47,795 nt of DNA from an uncultured Collinsella sp. (GCA_900556605.1 USPC01000006.1:1-47795), one strand, 5' to 3'; counted from the first letter of the stretch, positions 19,348 to 27,318 are shown. The notes: a model not told the origin generated them from the sequence alone. Program-made: numbers and translations.

Positions 19348-20304
19348 GTGAACAACTTGCTACGTTTGATTGGAAGGCGTCTTGTGGCGCTGCCGATCAT
19401 GGCATTGGGCGTCACCGTCCTGGTGTTCTTCCTTATGTCGTTCTCCAAGACCGACCCCGCCTACACGGCGTTGGGTGACGGCGCCTCGCCAGAGGCGGTT
19501 GCCGAGTACCATGAGAAGTATGGTCTGGACGACCCCTGGCCCGTGCGCTACGTGCGCTACATGGGCGATCTGATCCATGGTGACATGGGCACCTATGGTG
19601 CTGCTCGCAACTCTGTTGCCAAGCGCATCTCCACGGCCCTGCCCGTCACGATGCAGCTGACCTTCATCGGTCTAGCCATCGGCGCGGTCGTCTCGTTTTT
19701 GCTCGGCGTCATCGCGGCACTGTATCGCGATAAATGGCCGGACCAAGTGATCCGCGTCTTCTCCATCGCCGGCTTGGCAACCCCGTCGTTCTGGCTTGCC
19801 GTTCTGTTGATCCTGCTGTTCTCTTCCTACCTTAAGGTGCTCCCGGCGTCCGGTGCTCTGCCTCACTTCACCACCAACCCGGCTGGCTATCTGGGACGTA
19901 TGATCATGCCCGCTATCGCCCTGGCATTTCCGCTGACGGGCCAGATGACTCGTATCGTGCGTACGGCCATGGTCGAGGAGCTCGATAAGGACTATGTCCG
20001 TATGGCCCGCGGCGCCGGCGTTCCCGAAAAGGTCGTCGTCGGCATCAACGTTTTGCGCAACGCGCTGATCACCCCGGTCACCACCCTCGGTCTTAAGATC
20101 GGCTACCTCATGGGCGGCGCCGTCGTCATCGAGGTCATCTTCAACCTCCCCGGCATGGGTACTGCGATTCTGCAGGGCGTTCAGGGCAACGAGGCGAACC
20201 TGGTTCAGGGCGTCGTCATCGTCGTTGCTCTTGCCTTCATCATCATCAACATCGTGGTTGACATGCTCTACCTGCTCATCAACCCGCGCATCAGGACGGT
20301 GTAG
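19348..20304 (+). CDS. ABC importer permease, DppB type (sialate operon)
   Basis: This is the first membrane subunit of the putative sialate importer. It has the usual DppB plan: an N-terminal helix (residues about 10-30), a long external loop with 'YGLDDPWPVRYVRYMGDLIHGDMG', then five helices. The cytoplasmic EAA-type coupling motif (EELDKDYVRMARGAGVPEKVV) is near residue 215 and 'GGAVVIEVIFNLPGMG' near 255. The GTG at 19348 follows AAAGGGGAGAG and is preferred over an upstream ATG in frame. Length is 318 residues. The stop is four bases before the next gene. Confidence 0.88.
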   Translation: MNNLLRLIGRRLVALPIMALGVTVLVFFLMSFSKTDPAYTALGDGASPEAVAEYHEKYGLDDPWPVRYVRYMGDLIHGDMGTYGAARNSVAKRISTALPVTMQLTFIGLAIGAVVSFLLGVIAALYRDKWPDQVIRVFSIAGLATPSFWLAVLLILLFSSYLKVLPASGALPHFTTNPAGYLGRMIMPAIALAFPLTGQMTRIVRTAMVEELDKDYVRMARGAGVPEKVVVGINVLRNALITPVTTLGLKIGYLMGGAVVIEVIFNLPGMGTAILQGVQGNEANLVQGVVIVVALAFIIINIVVDMLYLLINPRIRTV

Positions 20305-20307
20305 ATT

Positions 20308-22323
20308 ATGGTAAAGATTCGAGAGAAGCAAACCGAGCAGCTCGAGAAAGCTGCCTCCAAGGGGCTCAAGCTCGGTGGCTGGAAGAAGATGACGCTGTCT
20401 TCTAAGATTGCCGCCGTCGTGCTGGTGCTGGTCGCCTTGACCGCGATTCTGGCGCCCCTTCTTGCCCCCTATAGCCCGGTTGAGATTTTCACTGCTCGCC
20501 AGGCTCCCGGCAACGGATTTATCTTCGGTACCGACGATAAGGGCCGCGACATCCTTTCGCGTATGCTCTACGGTGGCCGTTACTCGCTGATCATCGGCTT
20601 TGGCGCCACTGCCATGGCTCTGGTTTGCGGCTCGGTCGTGGGCGCCCTCGCGGCGGTTTCGCGCAAGTCCGTTTCCGAGGCGATTATGCGCATCCTGGAC
20701 ATCATCATGTCCATCCCGGGCATCGCCCTCGCTGCCGTCTTCGTCTCCATCCTGGGCAACTCCGTGCCGTCGATCATCTTCGCCATCGGCTTTATGTACA
20801 CTCCGCAGATTGCCCGTATCGTGCGCGCCAACATCGTGTCCGAGTACGGCGAGGACTATGTCCGCGCGGTCATCGTTTCCGGCGCCAAGGCTCCGTGGAT
20901 TTTGATCAAGCATGTTCTGCGTAACTGCATCGCCCCGATCATGGTCTTCACCGTTACCCTGGTCGCCGACGCCATCATCTTCGAGGCCTCGCTGACCTTT
21001 ATCGGCGCTGGTATCCAGGAGCCCACCGCTACCTGGGGCAACATCCTCGCCGACGCCCGCGGCGGCGTGCTCGCTGGCCGTTGGTGGCAGGCGCTGTTCC
21101 CGGGTCTGGCTATCATGATCACCTGCCTGGCGCTCAACATCCTCTCCGAGGGCATTACCGACGCCATGGCCGCTGCTCCCTCCGCCGCCCTGGATCCGAC
21201 CGATTCCTCCAAGCGCCGCGAGGCCGACCTGCTGGTCTCCGACCCCGTTCGCGCTTACAAGGAGCAGGCTCAGTCCCTGTCCGCCCGTCTTGGCGCCCTG
21301 CGCGATGTCGAGCTCAAGCGTAACGACCGCCATGTGCCCGATGAGTCCGTTGAGCCGATCCTTTCGGTCCGTGATTTCTGCATCCAGTTTGAGCACCACG
21401 GTGATATCAACGTCGTCGACCACGTCAACTTTGATGTCCGTCCCGGCCAGACCATGGGCCTGGTAGGCGAGTCCGGCTGCGGTAAGTCCATCACCACGCT
21501 GGCCATCATGGGCCTGACCGACGATGACGAGCACCTTTCCGGTGAGGTTCTCTGGGAGGGCCGCGATCTGCTCAAGATGAGCAAGAAGGAGTGGTTCGGC
21601 CTGCGCGGTACCGATATCGCCATGGTCTATCAGGACGCCCTGTCCTCGCTCAACCCCTCCATGCTCATTTCCGCCCAAATGAAGCAGCTCACCAAGCGTG
21701 GCGGCACCCGTAGCGCCGAGGAACTCCTGGAGCTCGTGGGTCTCGACCCCAAGCGTACGCTCGAGAGCTATCCGCACGAGCTTTCCGGTGGTCAGCGTCA
21801 GCGCGTTCTGATCGCTATGGCCCTTACCCGCGACCCCAAACTGGTCATTTGCGACGAGCCTACGACCGCTCTGGACGTTACCGTCCAGAAGCAGGTCATC
21901 AAGCTGCTCAACGACCTTCAGGCCAAGCTCGGCTTTGCCATGATCTTCGTTTCGCATGACCTGGCGCTGGTCGCCGAGGTTGCCCATAACATCACGGTTA
22001 TGTACGCCGGCCAGGTTATCGAGCAGGCGCCCACCAAGGAGCTGCTCACCAACCCGATTCACGAGTACACTCGCGGTCTTCTGGGTTCCGTCCTGTCCAT
22101 CGAGAGCGGTTCGGGCCGCCTGCACCAGGTGCCCGGCGCCGTTCCGAGCCCGCGCGATTTCCCCAAGGGCGATCGCTTCGCACCCCGCTCGAGCCATCCG
22201 CGCATTGGCCTGGACACCCGTCCGGTCTTCAAGCGCGTGCCCGGCACCGAGCACTTCTATTCCGAGCTCCCCGACGAGGTGCTCAAGGCAAATGGTTTGA
22301 CCCCTCACGCGGAGGTGATGTAG
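20308..22323 (+). CDS. Fused ABC permease (DppC type) and ATPase (DppD type)
   Basis: One 671-residue polypeptide joins two usually separate subunits. Residues about 30-290 are a DppC-type permease with the 'GTDDKGRDILSRMLYGGRYSL' entry motif and an EAA coupling loop near 190. A polar linker (about 290-350) leads to an ATPase with Walker A GESGCGKS (387-394), signature LSGGQ (492-496), Walker B 'VICDEPTTALD' near 515 and an H-loop 'FVSHDLA'. The C-terminal oligopeptide-ATPase region keeps the shape 'RFAPRSSHPR', but the Cys cluster seen in OppD is absent. The frame is continuous with no start-stop scar. It lies four bases after the partner permease. The order binding protein, permease, fusion, ATPase is compatible with a four-gene Sat-like transporter. 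Confidence 0.88.
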   Translation: MVKIREKQTEQLEKAASKGLKLGGWKKMTLSSKIAAVVLVLVALTAILAPLLAPYSPVEIFTARQAPGNGFIFGTDDKGRDILSRMLYGGRYSLIIGFGATAMALVCGSVVGALAAVSRKSVSEAIMRILDIIMSIPGIALAAVFVSILGNSVPSIIFAIGFMYTPQIARIVRANIVSEYGEDYVRAVIVSGAKAPWILIKHVLRNCIAPIMVFTVTLVADAIIFEASLTFIGAGIQEPTATWGNILADARGGVLAGRWWQALFPGLAIMITCLALNILSEGITDAMAAAPSAALDPTDSSKRREADLLVSDPVRAYKEQAQSLSARLGALRDVELKRNDRHVPDESVEPILSVRDFCIQFEHHGDINVVDHVNFDVRPGQTMGLVGESGCGKSITTLAIMGLTDDDEHLSGEVLWEGRDLLKMSKKEWFGLRGTDIAMVYQDALSSLNPSMLISAQMKQLTKRGGTRSAEELLELVGLDPKRTLESYPHELSGGQRQRVLIAMALTRDPKLVICDEPTTALDVTVQKQVIKLLNDLQAKLGFAMIFVSHDLALVAEVAHNITVMYAGQVIEQAPTKELLTNPIHEYTRGLLGSVLSIESGSGRLHQVPGAVPSPRDFPKGDRFAPRSSHPRIGLDTRPVFKRVPGTEHFYSELPDEVLKANGLTPHAEVM

Positions 22324-23151
22324 ATGAGCGAGATCGCAGTCAACGGCGTCGAGCCGATCATCTTCCTTGATGACGTCCACGTCACCTTTAGGACCCGTAC
22401 CGGCTCGATTCTGCATCCCAACCTGGTTCACGCCGTCCAGGGTGTAACGATTAAGCTCATGCCCGGACAGACCATCGGCATCGTCGGCGAGTCCGGTTGC
22501 GGAAAGTCCACCACCGCCAACGTCATGTGCGGCCTGCAGGCCCCCACGAGCGGCAAGGTCTACTTTAAGGGCAAGGACGTTACCAAGCGTACCGCCGAGG
22601 ACCGTCGCCACATGGGTCGCGTCATCTCGGTCGTGTTCCAGAACCCGGCCACGGCGCTCAATCCCCGCATGGTCGTTCGCGAGCAACTGCTCGACCCCAT
22701 GCGCGTCCACAACCTGGGTACCGAGGCCGAGCAGGAGAAGCGCGTCAAGGAGCTCTTGGAGCTCACCGGTCTGCCCAGCTCCGCCGCCGAGGTTCTTCCC
22801 GGCCAGCTTTCGGGCGGCCAGCGCCAGCGCGTCGCAATTGCCCGTGCCCTGTCGCTGAACCCCGATGCCATCATCGCCGACGAGCCCACCTCGGCTCTGG
22901 ACGTTTCGGTCCGCGCGCAGATTCTGAACCTGCTGACCGACCTTAAGAAGGAGCTCGGCCTGGCCATGGTGTTCATCAGCCATGACATCCAGACGGTCCG
23001 CTATATCTCTGACGACATCATCGTTATGAATGGCGGCAAGATCGTCGAGCAGGGCGAGGCCAAGCAGGTCTTCCAGCACCCTCAGGACCCCTACACCAAG
23101 ATGCTGCTCGGCGCTGCGCCGTCGCTGCTGCATCCCAAGCTCGGCGAGTAG
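22324..23151 (+). CDS. ABC importer ATPase, DppF type (sialate operon)
   Basis: This is the second ATPase subunit of the putative sialate importer. Walker A GESGCGKS is at residues 55-62, the Q-loop in 'VVFQNPATALNPRM', signature LSGGQ at 162-166, Walker B 'IIADEPTSALD', and an H-loop in 'VFISHDI'. At 275 residues it stops after the core domain and lacks the C-terminal Cys-rich extension of OppF, which is intact in the second importer of this window. The ATG directly follows the stop of the fused permease-ATPase, so the two are translationally coupled. Confidence 0.9.
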   Translation: MSEIAVNGVEPIIFLDDVHVTFRTRTGSILHPNLVHAVQGVTIKLMPGQTIGIVGESGCGKSTTANVMCGLQAPTSGKVYFKGKDVTKRTAEDRRHMGRVISVVFQNPATALNPRMVVREQLLDPMRVHNLGTEAEQEKRVKELLELTGLPSSAAEVLPGQLSGGQRQRVAIARALSLNPDAIIADEPTSALDVSVRAQILNLLTDLKKELGLAMVFISHDIQTVRYISDDIIVMNGGKIVEQGEAKQVFQHPQDPYTKMLLGAAPSLLHPKLGE

Positions 23152-23167
23152 CCTCGCTTTCCCTCCC

Positions 23168-23195
23168 GTGCGCCCGGTTCCCTTACCGGGCGCAC
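23168..23195 (+). terminator. Strong hairpin after the transporter genes
   Basis: A perfect 11-bp GC-rich stem (23168-23178 with 23185-23195) lies 16 bp after the stop. The tract after it is only weakly T-rich, so it may be a partial terminator or RNA-stability element inside the operon. Confidence 0.5.
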
Positions 23196-23231
23196 CTCCG
23201 TTGCGATTTCGAAAGGCTGGGTTCACGAGCC

Positions 23232-24209
23232 ATGCCAAGTGCTCAGGAGCTACAACAGCAATTTGGTGAATATCGAGGCGCTATGCCCCGTCCATCGGAT
23301 TTCGATCTCTTTTGGAAGGACCGCATGGCCGAGGCCGACGCCGTCGAGCTCGACTACGCGATTGAGGCGGCTTCGGTTGCGGATTCCGCGACCTGTCGGT
23401 TTTTCGACCTCTGGTTTACCGGCATGTGTGGTGCACGCCTGCATGCCAAGTATCTCAAGCCGGTCTCGGAGGAGCCCGTGCCGCTGGTACTTCAGTTCCA
23501 TGGATATCCGGGTGCGAGCCGCAGCTGGTTTGAGCAGGCGTCGTTTGCTGGCATGGGCATGGCGCTCATTGCTCTCGACTGCCCCGGCCAGGGTGGCCCC
23601 TCCGAGGATATTGGTGGATTTGAGGGCACGACGGTCGCGGGCCATATCGTCGCCGGTATCGACGGCGATCCGGCCAACCTCTACTATGTCCGCCTACATC
23701 AGGATATTCGCATTCTGTGCCGTATCGTTCGCGAGCTCGAGGGCATCGATTTTACCCGCGTGTATGTGAACGGCGCATCGCAGGGCGGCGGTTTGGGCAT
23801 TGCGACCTGCGCGCTTAACAGCGAGCTTATCAATCGCGCCGCCATCCTCTATCCCTTCCTGTCGGATTTCCGCCTGGTCTGGGATCTGGACGCCGACGAT
23901 ATTGCCTACGAAGGCCTGCGCTATTGGTCGCGCTGGTTTGACGAGGACTCGACTCGTATCGAGGAAGCCTATGCCAAGCTGGCGTACTTTGATTCCAAGA
24001 ACTTTGCCCCCATGGTCAAATGCCCCGTGCTGTTTGGCACGGGCACAGCCGATATCGTCTGCCCGCCGGCGACGCAGTTTGCGGTCTACAACAACCTGAC
24101 CTGTGAAAAGCGTCATGAGTTCTTTGAAGGTTTTGGCCACGAGGAGATTCAGGACTTTGACGACATGATCATTCCGTTTTTCTGCGAAGGAGGGGAGGCT
24201 CATGTCTAA
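23232..24209 (+). CDS. CE7 (AXE1)-family acetyl esterase, possibly sialate O-acetylesterase
   Basis: The protein is an alpha/beta hydrolase of the acetylxylan esterase/cephalosporin-C deacetylase family, which removes acetyl groups from sugars. The oxyanion region 'LQFHGYPG' is near residue 90. The catalytic triad is Ser183 in GASQGGG, Asp274 in GTADIVCPP and His303 in FGHEE. The 325 residues are normal for the family, and there is no signal peptide, so it acts in the cytosol. Its place between the importer and nanA suggests it removes O-acetyl groups from incoming sialate; that is inference, since known family members act mainly on xylose-type sugars. It overlaps the next gene by 8 nt. Confidence 0.85.
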   Translation: MPSAQELQQQFGEYRGAMPRPSDFDLFWKDRMAEADAVELDYAIEAASVADSATCRFFDLWFTGMCGARLHAKYLKPVSEEPVPLVLQFHGYPGASRSWFEQASFAGMGMALIALDCPGQGGPSEDIGGFEGTTVAGHIVAGIDGDPANLYYVRLHQDIRILCRIVRELEGIDFTRVYVNGASQGGGLGIATCALNSELINRAAILYPFLSDFRLVWDLDADDIAYEGLRYWSRWFDEDSTRIEEAYAKLAYFDSKNFAPMVKCPVLFGTGTADIVCPPATQFAVYNNLTCEKRHEFFEGFGHEEIQDFDDMIIPFFCEGGEAHV

Positions 24210-25053
24210 GTGCGAGAGCAATGTCGATGAGCTGATCGTCCCCGGGCTCGCGGGGATTGCTGGGACGGTTTCGTCAAGGCTCTCCGATTTCCGGGATTGG
24301 CGCGGCGATGCTTCGGCGGATGTTTCCGAATTAGAGACAGCCGCTTCGGACCTTGAGGTTTGCGGGCTGACTGTTACGGCGATTGATTTCGCCAATCCGT
24401 GCGCGCGCTACTCCGAGGTTTCCTTTGAGCTCGGCGGGTATGTCGTGCACGGCCGTTTGATTGAGCCCTCAGGCCGCGCCCGAGCATCCGAGCTTGTTCC
24501 GCTCTGTCTGATGTTTCACGACATCGATCGACCCGTGCGTGGATGGCATCACATGACGAGGTTTGCCGCCATGGGATATGCCGTGCTTGCACTAGACGAC
24601 GTTGTTGCTGGTGCGGACGACCTGCAGTGGGGGATTGCTTCGCCCGCTTTTGTTGGGCGTGTCCGTTGGGGCTGCGCGTTGGCGAAGGTTGCGCGAAATC
24701 TTGATGGCGTGGACCCCGACCGCATCTTTGCATGGGGCGAGGGTCTTGGCGGCGGAGTCGCGCTGGCGGTTTCTGCTCTGGACGAGCGGGGCCTTGCCTG
24801 CACGGCGGTTGCCAATCCAATTCCCGGCGGCCTCGAGGCTCTGTCGTCTCGGGTGCGCGGATCGGTGCTCATGGGCACATCACTCATGGATGCCGTGAGC
24901 GATCCCAAGGGCCAGTTTGCCGTATTCAACGGTCTTGAGTGTGACCGGAGGCATATCATCTATGCCAAATACGCTCACGAGCGCATCAATGCGTTCGAAA
25001 ACGAAGTCGTCGACTTTTTTAACCAAACGTTCTACCCGTGTTCTTTGGCCTAG
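24202..25053 (+). CDS. Esterase-like paralogue lacking the catalytic serine
   Basis: This 283-residue protein aligns along its length with the upstream CE7 esterase: 'LCLMFHDIDRPVRGWHHMTRFAAMGYAVLALD' against the HGYPG region, and 'DPKGQFAVFNGLECDRRHIIY' against the Asp-to-His segment. The nucleophile motif GASQGGG is replaced by GEGLGGG, so Gly181 stands where Ser should be. The other triad positions remain as Asp230 and His259. The reading frame is intact and translationally coupled by an 8-nt overlap, so this is probably a maintained non-catalytic partner or sugar-binding protein rather than a decaying gene. It is more divergent than its neighbour and has no recognised function. Confidence 0.75.
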   Translation: MSKCESNVDELIVPGLAGIAGTVSSRLSDFRDWRGDASADVSELETAASDLEVCGLTVTAIDFANPCARYSEVSFELGGYVVHGRLIEPSGRARASELVPLCLMFHDIDRPVRGWHHMTRFAAMGYAVLALDDVVAGADDLQWGIASPAFVGRVRWGCALAKVARNLDGVDPDRIFAWGEGLGGGVALAVSALDERGLACTAVANPIPGGLEALSSRVRGSVLMGTSLMDAVSDPKGQFAVFNGLECDRRHIIYAKYAHERINAFENEVVDFFNQTFYPCSLA

Positions 25054-25121
25054 GCGGCCTGGACACTGCCAACAAGAGTGGGCGGCACAGGGCCGCTCGC
25101 CAGACAACTAAGGAGATTCTT

Positions 25122-26042
25122 GTGGCAACTCAGAAATTCACCGGCGTTATCCCTCCCGTCGTTGTTCCCGATACCGAAGACCATCAGCTCGATGTTGCCT
25201 CCTTTGAGCGCAGCATCAACCGTATGATCGATGCCGGCGTCGATGGCCTGTTCTTCCTGGGATCCTCGGGCGAGGTCGTCTTTTCCACCGACGAGCGCCG
25301 TCGCCAGATTGTCGCCGAGGCCGTGCGCATCGTTGATCACCGTGTGCCTGTTCTGGTCGGCATCATCGACACCGAGACCGAGCGCATGATCGAGCACGGT
25401 AAGGTCGCTCAGGAGCTGGGTGCCGACGCGCTTGTCGCCACCTGCCCGTTCTATGCCCTGCAGGGCATGACCGAGGTCGAGGAGCACTTCCGCATCCTTC
25501 ACGAGGAGCTCGACCTGCCTATCTTCGCCTACGACATCCCCGTGTGCGTCCACACCAAGCTCCCCTGGAAGCTCCTTGCTAAGCTCGGCGCCGAGGGCGT
25601 CCTGGCCGGCGTCAAGGATTCCTCGGGCGATGACATCTCGTTCCGCTACCTCGTTCAGGAGAACGAGAAGAACGGTCATCCGATGAGCATCCTCACCGGT
25701 CACGAGGTTGTTGTCGACGGCGCTTACCTCGGTGGCGCCGACGGTTCCGTCCCGGGTCTCGCCAACGTTGAGCCCGAGGGCTACGTGCGCCAGTGGAAGG
25801 CCGCTCAGGCCGGCGACTGGGCTACCGTCAAGGCCGAGCAGGATCGCCTCAACGAGATCTCCCACATCTGGGATGTCACCTCGGGCGTCCAGGGCTATGC
25901 CGGTGGCGTTGGCGCCTTCAAGACCGCTATGAACCTCATGGGCATCTTCGACAGCCCGACCATGCCTCGCCCGGTGAAGGCCATGACCGGCGAGAACGTC
26001 GAGGCGATTAAGAAGGTCCTCCAGGACAACGGTCTCCTGTAA
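25122..26042 (+). CDS. nanA: N-acetylneuraminate lyase (DapA/NanA family)
   Basis: The enzyme splits N-acetylneuraminate into N-acetylmannosamine and pyruvate through a Schiff base. The 306-residue TIM barrel has the pyruvate-binding GSSGE loop near residue 45, Tyr137 in FAYDIP and the Schiff-base Lys165 in GVKDSSGD; these two positions coincide with those known in E. coli NanA. The family also includes dihydrodipicolinate synthases, but the nanK-nanE neighbours and the 'KDSSGD' motif favour the lyase. The GTG at 25122 is chosen for AAGGAG upstream; the frame is open further 5'. Confidence 0.85.
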   Translation: MATQKFTGVIPPVVVPDTEDHQLDVASFERSINRMIDAGVDGLFFLGSSGEVVFSTDERRRQIVAEAVRIVDHRVPVLVGIIDTETERMIEHGKVAQELGADALVATCPFYALQGMTEVEEHFRILHEELDLPIFAYDIPVCVHTKLPWKLLAKLGAEGVLAGVKDSSGDDISFRYLVQENEKNGHPMSILTGHEVVVDGAYLGGADGSVPGLANVEPEGYVRQWKAAQAGDWATVKAEQDRLNEISHIWDVTSGVQGYAGGVGAFKTAMNLMGIFDSPTMPRPVKAMTGENVEAIKKVLQDNGLL

Positions 26043-26049
26043 AGATTCC

Positions 26050-26139
26050 CCAGGCACCCGATCTTGGGGCTCAAGTGGTCGGGCGTGACCCATTAGGTCA
26101 ACGCCCGACCACTTTCACCCCAACCTCGGGCACCTGGGA
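26050..26139 (+). repeat. Family 1 hairpin element, copy a
   Basis: A 90-nt nearly perfect inverted repeat starts 7 bp after the nanA stop. Its stems are CCCAGG/CCTGGG (26050-26055/26134-26139), CCCGA/TCGGG (26058-26062/26127-26131), TTGGGG/CCCCAA (26065-26070/26119-26124) and a 14-bp arm (26074-26087/26102-26115). It shares unpaired and anchor words (CACC, ATCTTG, CTCAA, GTCGG, TTTC, CAACCT, GGGCACC) with copies at 27196-27293 and 45629-45728. It may also slow or stop transcription after nanA, although there is no T-run. Confidence 0.75.
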
Positions 26140-26212
26140 AACCTTTATCATGCTGCGGCGATAACACCGCCTTCATTTCCTGTAGTTGTTTTTATCTCCT
26201 AAGGAGAACGAC

Positions 26213-27178
26213 ATGGAGAACAAGTACGTCTGCTCTGTCGACATCGGCGGAACTAAGATCGCGACCGCCATCATGGAGTACCCGGCTGACGGCAGCGTGC
26301 CCCATCCCGTTTTTGAGGCCGAGGTTCCTACTGAGGCCCAGGAGGGCGGCGAGGCCGTCTTCCAGCGTATCGAGGCGTCCATCAAAGCTGCTTTCGAGGC
26401 GAATCCCGATGTCGAGGTCCTCGGTGTCGGTATCGGTGCCGCCGGTGTCGTCGATCCCAAGACGGGCGCCATCGCGTATGCCAACGAGATCATGCCCGGC
26501 TGGTCCGGCGTTCAGTTGGGGCCGCGTCTGCGCGAGGACCTTGGTCTTCCCGTTGCCGTGGTGGGCGACGTGCAGGCTCATGCTCTGGGCGAGGCCCACT
26601 GGGGCGTCGGCAAGGGCAAGTTCTCCGTCTTGTGTCTGGGCATCGGTACGGGCATCGGCGGCGCATATGTCGAGAACGGCCGCGTAATGCAGGGCTTCCA
26701 TGGTGCTGCCGGTCATATGGGCCACATCGAGTGCTCGGCTGCCGCCGGCATTCCCTGCGCCTGCGGACGTTCTGGCCATCTTGAGTCGGTTGCTTCGGGC
26801 ACTTCCATTGGTCGTATGTACGATGAGCGCTTTGGTCGCGTCGACCCCAGCCGTCCTTCGGTCGGTCGCGATGTGAACGACCTGTGCCGTGCGGGCGACG
26901 CAAAGGCGACCGAGGTCATCCATGACGCCGGCTTTGCGCTGGGTGCCAGCTTGGGCTCACTTGCCAACATCTTGGATCCCGAGGTCATCGTGCTTTCGGG
27001 CGGCGTGATTCACCAAGGTCCCGATTGGCGTTCACAGACGTGGAAGGATTCGGTGCACGAGGGCTATGCCAGCCAGGCGCTCGATCCGCTTCAGGACACG
27101 CCGATCCTCATCGGTTCTCTGGAGGGCGATGCTCCGCTCATCGGTGCCGCCGAACACCTTCTTGCATCGTTGAAGTAA
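26213..27178 (+). CDS. nanK: ROK-family N-acetylmannosamine kinase
   Basis: NanK phosphorylates N-acetylmannosamine from NanA to ManNAc-6-phosphate. The ROK protein has the ATP-phosphate loop DIGGTKIATA near residue 10, a 'GVGIGAAGVVD' strand, the 'LGIGTGIGGA' phosphate-2 loop near residue 145 and a zinc site. That site reads His171, Cys182, Cys184, His189 in the CACGRSGHLE block; most ROK proteins have Cys at the last position. Length is 321 residues. The ATG follows AAGGAGAACGAC. Substrate is inferred from nanA and nanE on either side. The gene lies between two inverted family 1 repeat elements. Confidence 0.85.
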   Translation: MENKYVCSVDIGGTKIATAIMEYPADGSVPHPVFEAEVPTEAQEGGEAVFQRIEASIKAAFEANPDVEVLGVGIGAAGVVDPKTGAIAYANEIMPGWSGVQLGPRLREDLGLPVAVVGDVQAHALGEAHWGVGKGKFSVLCLGIGTGIGGAYVENGRVMQGFHGAAGHMGHIECSAAAGIPCACGRSGHLESVASGTSIGRMYDERFGRVDPSRPSVGRDVNDLCRAGDAKATEVIHDAGFALGASLGSLANILDPEVIVLSGGVIHQGPDWRSQTWKDSVHEGYASQALDPLQDTPILIGSLEGDAPLIGAAEHLLASLK

Positions 27179-27195
27179 ACATAACTACCAAGTGC

Positions 27196-27293
27196 GCCTT
27201 CTGAGGTGCCGCAGATTGACGTGAAAGAGGAGCGAAGCGTACTTCGGTACGCGAGCGACGGTTTGAACGTCAAGGTGCGGTGTCTCAGAAGGC
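27196..27293 (-). repeat. Family 1 hairpin element, copy b
   Basis: A 98-nt inverted repeat fills the nanK-nanE gap. Its stems are a 10-bp outer arm (27196-27205/27284-27293), TTGACGT/ACGTCAA (27216-27222/27267-27273) and GCGTAC/GTACGC (27237-27242/27247-27252, loop TTCG). Read on the minus strand, its core words CGTCGCTCGCGTAC and GTACGCTTCGCTCCTCTTTC match copy c at 45661-45700 with only single-base changes. It is therefore oriented opposite to copies a and c. Confidence 0.85.
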
Positions 27294-27318
27294 TGTTTTG
27301 AGAAAGGTTGAGTCGAAC

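Noticed and set aside
20308..22323. Frameshift or assembly join creating the permease-ATPase fusion
   Set aside because: The linker is in frame with normal codon usage, there is no residual ribosome-binding site or start codon context at the junction, and the surrounding genes are tightly packed.
19672..23238. A 1188-codon antisense open frame over the transporter genes
   Set aside because: It spans four unrelated plus-strand genes and consists of Asp/His/Gly/Arg-rich low-complexity sequence, as expected from the reverse of C-ending codons in highly biased genes.
24202..25053. Decayed pseudogene of the upstream esterase
   Set aside because: The frame is uninterrupted, coupled by an 8-nt overlap and retains the His and Asp positions, so it is annotated as an intact non-catalytic paralogue.
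27196..27293. Insertion-sequence remnant
   Set aside because: No transposase fragment or target-site duplication is visible. The element is short, fully palindromic and shares structure rather than arm sequence with other copies.
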